A stretch of DNA of 7,917 bases from Treponema sp. (lineage in GTDB: Bacteria; Spirochaetota; Spirochaetia; Treponematales; Treponemataceae), in contig JAEETM010000125.1 in assembly GCA_016290335.1 (NCBI GenBank), forward strand, positions 1 to 7,917. The letters run 5' to 3'. Position 1 is the first letter of the stretch. Every line of letters starts with the position of its first letter. The notes below the pieces were generated by a model. That model saw only the letters and a list, made by a program, of their open reading frames with translations. It ran no database searches and was not told where the DNA came from. Below, in pieces: positions 1 through 5,337 of the stretch. A program made the position numbers and the translations under genes.

Positions 1-55
1 TCACAGCAGGAGCACGGTTGTTTGGTTGCATGTTTACCTCATGCAGTAATGGTTC
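1..55 (+). repeat. Shared lipoprotein signal-peptide tract, copy 1 (partial)
   Basis: Bases 1-55 match 5369-5423 with only two mismatches, both changing the amino acid (Arg for Leu, Leu for Met). The match ends just after the second candidate lipidation cysteine, and the mature proteins are unrelated beyond it. The copy probably continues upstream of the window. Confidence 0.9.
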
Positions 56-1553
56 AGGTGGCGTCGGAAATGGAGGTGAGGAAAACGACCCTGATTTAAA
101 GTATAAAATCAATATTGTAGAATCAGAAAATGGTTCTTTTTCTGTAGACCAGACAACAGAAATCGAAAAAGATGATTATGTTTTTATCAAAGTATTTCCT
201 GATAAAGATTATAAAGTCGCTTCTGTAAATGTATACGAATCCAATCGTACAACATCTGTGACTGTTAAAAATAATGTATTCAAAATGCCTAGTGATGATG
301 TTTATATCAAAGTTACATTTGAAGCTATAACTGAACCTCAGAAATACAGTATAACTCTAACAGGTTGTACAGCAACTACAATCCTGGCAGCAGAAGGTGA
401 AACTGTTACCCTTACTGCTGATATTTTGGAAGGCGGTATATTCGATGGCTGGAAATCACTTAGTGGAGATGTTACTTTTAAAGATCAGATGGCAGAAACA
501 ACAACTTTCAAAATGCCAGCTAAAAATGTTAGTGTAATGGCCGCGTTTGTTATTCTTAAACCTCACAAAGTAACAGTAGAAAATGGAACAGCAGATCCAT
601 CAAAAGCTAGACCTGGAGAAAAGGTTACAATTAAAGCAAATCCAACAACAGAAGATCAGATGTTCCACAAATGGGAATCAAATGAATTGCAAGAAGATGA
701 GTTCGATAGCATCAATTCTGAAACAACAACCTTTATTATGCCAGATACAGACGTTCTTGTTAAAGCCACATATAAAGAGTTTGATCCTTCTACACTTATT
801 GGTACTAAGAGATATGGAATACTTCCACTTGATATAGTATTCATTGATGGTTCGGCTACACCATACTCAGATGACCTTGAACTTACAGACGAACAGAAAA
901 AATTAGTAGCAGGTATTATTGTTGGACAAGATGTTGATACTAAGACAGGCAGAGTTGTTGTGTATGGTATTGGATTGGCTCAAGATTCTGGACTCAAATG
1001 GTGTGATAAGAATGCAAGTGCTTATAAAGTTAAAGTTGAAACAATTGCTACTAGTCTTCCAAAGGATTATAAAGCTACACAGCCACCTAGTTCTATGTCA
1101 TCATTTAAAATGGACGGTGATACAGATGGTACAGACAACCTTGAACAAATATCTGCATACCTTAAACAAAAAGGTCTTACAGATGATACTGAAAATCCAG
1201 AAATGTATCCTTTATTCTACTTTGCTAAAAACTATAAGGAACAATCAAAAGCTAATGTAAAAGGAACAAAATATGAAGAAGGCTGGTATATTCCAACAGC
1301 AAGGGAAATGTTCTTTGTCTATTTATATAAGGATGGTCTTAACAAGGCTCTTAAGAAATGTGGTGGAGACGCAATAAAGAGATATTATCAAACATCTAAT
1401 CAGTCAGCAGGAGATTATGTCTATCAAAGCTTGTATACTTTCCTTGATACAGCAGAAAGTGCATATACTAAATTTGCTGTCATTGATACTAACAAAGATT
1501 CTCCTGAGAATTATTCTGCTACATATAGAGTGCTTGCAATGCGCAGGTTTTAG
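1..1553 (+). CDS. Lipoprotein with three InlB-like B-repeats and a C-terminal DUF1566-like domain (5' end outside window)
   Basis: The reading frame is open from the first full codon (base 3) to TAG at 1551-1553. The true start lies upstream. Bases 1-55 match the signal-peptide region of the lipoprotein gene at 5338, which places the missing ATG about 31 bases before the window and gives a protein of about 527 residues. An internal TTG at 18 could be taken for a start but aligns with codon 17 of the paralog. Two candidate lipidation cysteines follow the hydrophobic stretch (LFGC and FTSC), then a Gly/Asn/Ser linker. Three divergent B-repeats follow (nt about 102-332, 345-551, 564-777), each ending in a 'F-x-MP-x-x-(D/N)V-x-(I/V)' pattern. 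The remainder (about 790-1553) resembles DUF1566/Fibrobacter-paralogous domains: GWYIPT at 1281-1298 and a terminal RVLAMRRF. Likely a lipid-anchored envelope or surface protein; ligand unknown. An Arg sits in the signal-peptide core, where the paralog has Leu. Confidence 0.85.
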   Translation, partial: TAGARLFGCMFTSCSNGSGGVGNGGEENDPDLKYKINIVESENGSFSVDQTTEIEKDDYVFIKVFPDKDYKVASVNVYESNRTTSVTVKNNVFKMPSDDVYIKVTFEAITEPQKYSITLTGCTATTILAAEGETVTLTADILEGGIFDGWKSLSGDVTFKDQMAETTTFKMPAKNVSVMAAFVILKPHKVTVENGTADPSKARPGEKVTIKANPTTEDQMFHKWESNELQEDEFDSINSETTTFIMPDTDVLVKATYKEFDPSTLIGTKRYGILPLDIVFIDGSATPYSDDLELTDEQKKLVAGIIVGQDVDTKTGRVVVYGIGLAQDSGLKWCDKNASAYKVKVETIATSLPKDYKATQPPSSMSSFKMDGDTDGTDNLEQISAYLKQKGLTDDTENPEMYPLFYFAKNYKEQSKANVKGTKYEEGWYIPTAREMFFVYLYKDGLNKALKKCGGDAIKRYYQTSNQSAGDYVYQSLYTFLDTAESAYTKFAVIDTNKDSPENYSATYRVLAMRRF

Positions 1554-1595
1554 TATCACAAGATGATGATTAATAAAAATAGTTAGCCCTTCCTT

Positions 1596-1631
1596 TCTGA
1601 CCCTGAATCTAATTCAGGGTCAGATTTTTTT
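1596..1631 (+). terminator. Intrinsic terminator of the first lipoprotein gene
   Basis: Perfect inverted repeat: left arm 1596-1607 (TCTGACCCTGAA), right arm 1613-1624, five-base loop that may close further by one T-A pair, followed directly by seven Ts (1625-1631). It sits 43 bases after the stop codon. Confidence 0.93.
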
Positions 1632-1640
1632 GTTTCATTA

Positions 1641-1658
1641 AACTAACGTCTTTTAGTT
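1641..1658. promoter_or_regulatory. Imperfect palindrome, possible operator upstream of the first OmpA gene
   Basis: AACTAA (1641-1646) and TTAGTT (1653-1658) form an inverted repeat. The duplicate at 6606-6623 extends it to a perfect seven-base arm (AACTAAC-GTCT-GTTAGTT); here the inner pair is broken by T at 1652. It lies about 90-107 bases before the start codon, which would suit a regulator site, but no regulator is known. It could also be a small hairpin in a transcript. Confidence 0.35.
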
Positions 1659-1747
1659 ACTTAAAATTTCTAAAAAAGTTTTAGAAAAATTTTAGATTTC
1701 TTGAATAAGCTATAAAAAAATAATTTTATCCAAAAACGGAGGACAAA
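1659..1747 (+). promoter_or_regulatory. AT-rich leader with probable promoter and strong ribosome binding site for the first OmpA gene
   Basis: GGAGG at 1738-1742 is five bases before the ATG at 1748, a strong Shine-Dalgarno match that fixes the start. Upstream is very AT-rich DNA with two TTTTAGA repeats (about 1679-1696) and a TATAAA at 1711-1716 that could be a -10 element. No convincing -35 is spaced 17 bases before it, so the promoter position is uncertain. A CTAAAA/TTTTAG inverted repeat (about 1670-1684) could form a weak hairpin. Confidence 0.5.
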
Positions 1748-3151
1748 ATGAAATTAAAAAAGCTATTAGTAACAGGCTTAATTTTTAGTTCAGTCATCAT
1801 GTCAAATGTATTTGCAGAAGATGCAGACCATTCAAAACTCTTTCCAGATTTTTCCAAGGGTTTTGAGTTTGACATGAATAATCTTTATGTTGGGGCTGAA
1901 ATCCCTCTTGCATTCCCAGTAGGATTTCTCGGTGATAAAAAAATTGCAGGCGGCGGTTCGGGCTTTGCACTGGAAGCAGGCTACGACTGGGACGGTTGGC
2001 TTGCAGGAATCCATTTTGAATGGAGAAGCAACAAAGACAACGGCAACATGATGAAGTCGCTCAAAAATACCTTCTTCACAATTGAAGTTTCAAAATTGTT
2101 AGGAAACGAAATCCTTCCTTTCATGCCAGACTTCCTTGACCTGCGTGCAACAGCCGGAATTGGTATTGATGCAATAAACGCAGTTTACTACCCTAACGAC
2201 CTTTACAAAAAGAACAACGTAACAGTAGCCGGAAAAAGCGCAGCCATGGTAACAAACCTTGGAGTAGAAGTTGAATACAACAAAATTGATAAGGTAATTC
2301 CTTATGCAGGCCTCGACTTCAACTTTGCAGGCGACAAGGGTGGTATGTTCGTTCACACTTCTCTCAACGTTGGAGCACGAACAACCCTCAGCAGAATCAA
2401 AGGACCAAAACCAGAAGGAAATCCTGGAGTCACAGTAAAAACATCTCCAGCCTTCTTCACCCCAGACGGCGACGGAAAGGCAGACGAGCTCACCTTCAAA
2501 ATCACTACAAGCTATCAGAAGGATGCACAGCCTAAATCCTGGAAGATGGACATCTTTGATGAAACAAGCGGAAAGTCAAGCGTAATCAAATCATACTCAG
2601 GCGAAGGCGTTCCACCAAAATCAATCGTATGGAAAGGCGACAGCGACAAGAAAAACTTCAGCCCATCATCAGCAACAGAATATAAAGTTGTACTTACAGT
2701 TGAAGATTCACTCGGAAACAAGAACGTAACAGAAACAACTGCAAACATCGGTATTCTTGTAGAAAAGCTTGACGACGGCTCACTCCGAATCCTCGTAAAC
2801 TCAATCAAGTTCGATGCAAACAAAGCTACGTTCGACACCCTTTCTGCAAAGGACAAGAAATCAAACGAAACTACAATCAAGATGGTTGCACAGGCACTCA
2901 AGAAGTACAAGCAGTACAACGTAATCGTAGAAGGACACGCACACAACGTTTCAAGAACAGAAAAGGAAGAAACCTCAGAGCTTATTCCTCTTTCTCAGGA
3001 ACGCGCAGATGCAATCATGAAAGTCCTCGTTGACGAAGGCGTAGATGCTTCAAAGCTTACGGCAGTTGGCAAGGGTGGAAGGGAACCTATTTCAAGCGAA
3101 CCTTCAAAGAACCGTCGCGTAGAGTTCAAGCTTGTTTCACGCGGCCTGTAA
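1748..3151 (+). CDS. OmpA-family outer-membrane protein (barrel, FTPDGDG Ig-like domain, OmpA C-terminal domain)
   Basis: 467 residues, start fixed by GGAGG five bases upstream. Residues 1-23 are a signal peptide ending in VFA, with predicted cleavage before EDAD. Residues about 35-225 show alternating amphipathic strands rich in aromatic and glycine residues, a likely small beta-barrel. F237-TPDGDG-243 opens an Ig-like region (to about 335) resembling FlgD-type Ig or gliding-protein linker domains; D240, D242 and D246 could bind calcium. Residues about 345-467 form an OmpA-like peptidoglycan-associated domain with GHAH (396-399), LSQERA (R419 inside) and a C-terminal NRRVEF motif. The usual GHTD aspartate is His399, and about five extra residues separate it from R419. 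Likely role: linking outer membrane and cell wall. Codons favour C-ending forms (TTC, AAC, GAC) after about nt 1930, unlike the neighbours, suggesting high expression. Paralog at 6713. Confidence 0.92.
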   Translation: MKLKKLLVTGLIFSSVIMSNVFAEDADHSKLFPDFSKGFEFDMNNLYVGAEIPLAFPVGFLGDKKIAGGGSGFALEAGYDWDGWLAGIHFEWRSNKDNGNMMKSLKNTFFTIEVSKLLGNEILPFMPDFLDLRATAGIGIDAINAVYYPNDLYKKNNVTVAGKSAAMVTNLGVEVEYNKIDKVIPYAGLDFNFAGDKGGMFVHTSLNVGARTTLSRIKGPKPEGNPGVTVKTSPAFFTPDGDGKADELTFKITTSYQKDAQPKSWKMDIFDETSGKSSVIKSYSGEGVPPKSIVWKGDSDKKNFSPSSATEYKVVLTVEDSLGNKNVTETTANIGILVEKLDDGSLRILVNSIKFDANKATFDTLSAKDKKSNETTIKMVAQALKKYKQYNVIVEGHAHNVSRTEKEETSELIPLSQERADAIMKVLVDEGVDASKLTAVGKGGREPISSEPSKNRRVEFKLVSRGL

Positions 3152-3156
3152 TTCGT

Positions 3157-3192
3157 GTTAGTTCATCCTAATTAAAATTAGCAGATACTAAC
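3157..3192. other. Nested inverted repeat between the OmpA gene and the Sumf1 lipoprotein gene
   Basis: Outer arms GTTAGT (3157-3162) and ACTAAC (3187-3192), inner arms CTAATT (3168-3173) and AATTAG (3176-3181), with an unpaired internal loop of five bases on each side. There is no T tract on the + strand after it, unlike the other three intergenic regions, so it is at best a weak terminator and the two flanking genes (83 bases apart) may be co-transcribed. The outer arms match the core of the palindromes at 1641 and 6606. Confidence 0.4.
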
Positions 3193-3226
3193 TGATACAA
3201 AAAAATATTTAATCAAAAATAAATAT

Positions 3227-3231
3227 AGGAG
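3227..3231 (+). promoter_or_regulatory. Ribosome binding site that bears on the start of the Sumf1 lipoprotein
   Basis: AGGAG ends three bases before the ATG at 3235 and nine bases before a second in-frame ATG at 3241. The first spacing is short and the second comfortable, so translation may begin at 3241, giving a signal peptide two residues shorter (MKKIARALG). Confidence 0.6.
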
Positions 3232-3234
3232 AAT

Positions 3235-5115
3235 ATGAAAATGAAAAAAATTGCAAGAGCATTAGGTATTCTGTTATTGGTAGCCTTCTCTTTCAGTTGT
3301 TCAAACTTGTTTGATGAGAAGAAGTATAATTCAAGTACTCTAGAAAAAGATTCCGGAAAAGGTGGCGGTGGCAATGGCGGTTCCGGTGGTTCTGGTGGAA
3401 ACGGTGGATCCGGTGGTAACGGAGGTTCTGGTGGTAATACATATGTTAAACCAGAAACCTATTTAACCGGCATAACCGATACACGTTTTTACGAAGTATA
3501 CACTGCAGAAGCAAAACTAGACTCTTATATTGTTGGTGAGCGATTACAATTATCTGCGAATTTAATGACCGACAAAGGCTTTGATGTACAATCTCAATTA
3601 GACGCAAAAGTAACTAAAGTAAATTATGTTACGATTGAACCACGAAATTATACAATTCCATTAAATATTTTATTTGCAACAAATGATTCCAAAGAAATTC
3701 CATTATATAGTGCTACTCTTCATAATATTGCCGAAGGAACTACAGTACAATTAGGAACACAATTTATAATTATTGGAGTAAGTGAATATGGTGTCCTTGC
3801 AATAAATTGTAGAGATGGTATTGTTAACAATGCAACAGAATTTATTACCTTCTTCTGTACTAAAAAAGGTATTGAACATTATTTTGCCGGAAAGAAAAAT
3901 GGCTGGTATACATTCTATATAGAAGATGTTAATTTTAAATATAAATATCCAACCGAAGAAGAAATAAAACTTGAAGTGAAAAAGATTATACAACCTGATG
4001 GAGGCGATAACGGAAGTTCAGCTTCAGAAACAAAAACCATCACAGTTGTACAGCCAAAAGGTGCAATTATTGATTGTGAAAAAAAAGCAAAATCAGGAGA
4101 TTCAGTTCATGTTTATATTACCGTTGGCAAAAATAAGTTTAAGAGCCTTACTGTAAAAACTGAATCAGGTGGATCCCTTTCAACAATTCAGCTTATGGAA
4201 GAAATAGCACAATTACAATATATGTTTGATATGCCAGATTCTAATGTTACAATTACAGCCGATATTGTTGAAGTACCATCCGGAGATTTTGTACGAGTAA
4301 ATGGTGGAACAGTAACAGGACCTATAAATAAATCATCTGTATTTATTGATAAACGTACTTTGACAATTCCAACAATGGAAGTTTGCTCTCACGAAGTAAC
4401 TGTAGGTGAATTTTCAAAGTATTGTAGTGATGTTCGTTATGACGATTATGCTATTGATGACATGAATCAACGTGCAGCTTTCGATATATCTTGGAATGAT
4501 GCAATTTTATACTGTAATATGCGCTCGATTGCTGAAAACTTAACTCCTGTATATAGTTATGATGGAGAAACAGATCCAAACAATTGGCCAGGTATTCAAG
4601 ATAAAAACGGACTGTTACCACCATCAGACGCAGAAACTTGGAAAGCCATGAAATACGACACAACAGCAAATGGTTACCGCCTGCCAACAAGCGCTGAATG
4701 GGAATATATTGCCCGCGAAGGTAATAACGGAAAATTCCCAACTGTTCAAACAAAATACAGCGGATACGATAATATCGAATTAGTAGCCTGGTATAAAAAT
4801 TCTGAAAAAGATCCAAATGCAAAATTCATGAGTATTCCTTACGTAGTAGGACAGAAAAAACCAAACGAACTTGGAGTTTATGATATGTGCGGTAATGTGT
4901 CAGAATGGGTTTGGGATGTTGCAGTTGAGCCGTTACCTAATACACCAATAACTGGAGCTACTACTATTACAACTTCACGCTACAAACGCGGTGGTAATTA
5001 TTTTTCAGACGCAAAAGAATGTAGCTTAGAATATAAGAGTGATATATCATACTACACTCAGTCTGTAGGAAACGGAAGAGACGGTTTCCGTGTAGTACGC
5101 ACAGTTTTTGACTAA
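3235..5115 (+). CDS. Lipoprotein with Gly-rich linker, B-repeat and C-terminal Sumf1/FGE-like domain
   Basis: 626 residues (624 if the ATG at 3241 is used). A lipoprotein signal peptide ends at FSFSC (Cys about 22). Residues 43-68 are a (G-G-S/N)n tether. Residues about 70-255 are a beta-rich region not recognised. Residues about 268-345 form one InlB-like B-repeat ending 'FDMPDSNVTITADI'. Residues about 352-626 are a formylglycine-generating-enzyme/sulfatase-modifying-factor type fold: FVRVNGG (352-358), EVTVGEF (387-393), GYRLPTSAEWEY (480-491), GNVSEWVWD (553-561), RGG (about 587-588 onward) and GFRVVR (617-622). In true FGE two cysteines five residues apart bind copper; here they are Ser591 and Cys596, so oxidase activity is unlikely. 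A C-type-lectin-like binding role is more plausible. It follows the OmpA gene by 83 bases and ends in a terminator. Confidence 0.9.
   Translation: MKMKKIARALGILLLVAFSFSCSNLFDEKKYNSSTLEKDSGKGGGGNGGSGGSGGNGGSGGNGGSGGNTYVKPETYLTGITDTRFYEVYTAEAKLDSYIVGERLQLSANLMTDKGFDVQSQLDAKVTKVNYVTIEPRNYTIPLNILFATNDSKEIPLYSATLHNIAEGTTVQLGTQFIIIGVSEYGVLAINCRDGIVNNATEFITFFCTKKGIEHYFAGKKNGWYTFYIEDVNFKYKYPTEEEIKLEVKKIIQPDGGDNGSSASETKTITVVQPKGAIIDCEKKAKSGDSVHVYITVGKNKFKSLTVKTESGGSLSTIQLMEEIAQLQYMFDMPDSNVTITADIVEVPSGDFVRVNGGTVTGPINKSSVFIDKRTLTIPTMEVCSHEVTVGEFSKYCSDVRYDDYAIDDMNQRAAFDISWNDAILYCNMRSIAENLTPVYSYDGETDPNNWPGIQDKNGLLPPSDAETWKAMKYDTTANGYRLPTSAEWEYIAREGNNGKFPTVQTKYSGYDNIELVAWYKNSEKDPNAKFMSIPYVVGQKKPNELGVYDMCGNVSEWVWDVAVEPLPNTPITGATTITTSRYKRGGNYFSDAKECSLEYKSDISYYTQSVGNGRDGFRVVRTVFD
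3361..3438 (+). repeat. Minisatellite encoding a Gly-Gly-Ser/Asn linker
   Basis: 26 codons of GGN/GGS triplet units (about nine bases each, e.g. GGTGGTAAC), with varied third positions. It encodes the flexible tether just after the lipidated N-terminus. Imperfect nine-base periodicity could permit length change by slippage or recombination in whole codon triplets without breaking the frame. Confidence 0.85.
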
Positions 5116-5153
5116 ATCTACAATTTAGCTAAACCATCAAATTAAAAAACCTT

Positions 5154-5205
5154 GGACTGTCCGGGCAAACAAAAAGCCCTTCATGCTCGGACGGTCCTTT
5201 TTTTT
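5154..5205 (+). terminator. Intrinsic terminator of the Sumf1 lipoprotein gene
   Basis: Left arm 5154-5166 pairs with right arm 5185-5197 over 13 positions, two of them G-U, with an 18-base loop and eight Ts at 5198-5205. GGGC (5163-5166) can alternatively pair with GCCC inside the loop. An A tract upstream (about 5144-5149) might give weak activity on the other strand. Confidence 0.92.
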
Positions 5206-5337
5206 AAATTCCTTAATTTTTTAGCTGTAAAAATTCTGTGAAAATTTCAGATTTTTTTTAGATTTTTTATTTAGACTCTTAATGTAAACAAAAAAAAATA
5301 ACGTGTTAAATACACGAAAAAACACAAGGAGTTTATT
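5206..5337 (+). promoter_or_regulatory. AT-rich upstream region and ribosome binding site of the lipoprotein gene at 5338
   Basis: AGGAG at 5327-5331 lies six bases before the ATG and supports that start. The region contains long T runs (5252-5259 and a following run of six), a nine-A run at 5290-5298, a possible TTTAGA-N17-TAATGT promoter ending near 5284, and a five-base-arm hairpin CGTGT-TAAAT-ACACG at 5302-5316 in the probable leader. Promoter placement is tentative. Confidence 0.4.

Larger units (their letters stand above)
1634..1835 (+). repeat. 202-bp direct repeat, copy 1: upstream region plus signal peptide of an OmpA gene
   Basis: Matches 6599-6800 without gaps at a constant offset of 4965 bases, with six mismatches (1652, 1700, 1701, 1753, one in the Ile codon near 1800, one in the Glu codon near 1820). 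It covers 114 bases of non-coding leader with three mismatches, and the first 29 codons. It begins just past the preceding terminator and stops abruptly at the sixth residue after the predicted signal-peptidase site. Confidence 0.95.

Noticed and set aside
18..20. TTG at 18 as the start of the first gene
   Set aside because: The frame continues upstream to the window edge and aligns codon for codon with the signal peptide of the gene at 5338. Starting at TTG would remove most of the signal peptide.
919..1260. Overlapping + strand open frame of 113 codons inside the first lipoprotein
   Set aside because: It lies wholly within a well-supported coding region in another frame, has no recognisable domain or clear ribosome binding site, and has the Lys/Leu/Gln-rich make-up typical of a frame-shifted AT-rich gene.
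2515..2946. Antisense open frame of 143 codons whose product resembles another antisense open frame at 7474-7869
   Set aside because: The two lie opposite the same conserved OmpA/Ig-like region of the two paralogs, in the same relative frame, so their similarity simply mirrors the conserved + strand coding sequence. I see no convincing ribosome binding site or recognisable protein feature on the minus strand.
4451..4822. Antisense open frame of 123 codons within the Sumf1 domain
   Set aside because: It is opposite strongly conserved Sumf1 motifs that prove the + strand frame, and its product is a Leu/Tyr/Arg-rich sequence with no domain.
5290..5298. Nine-A run as a phase-variation switch
   Set aside because: It is a short run in a generally AT-rich upstream region. 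Nothing in a single sequence shows length variation, and its place relative to the promoter is unknown.
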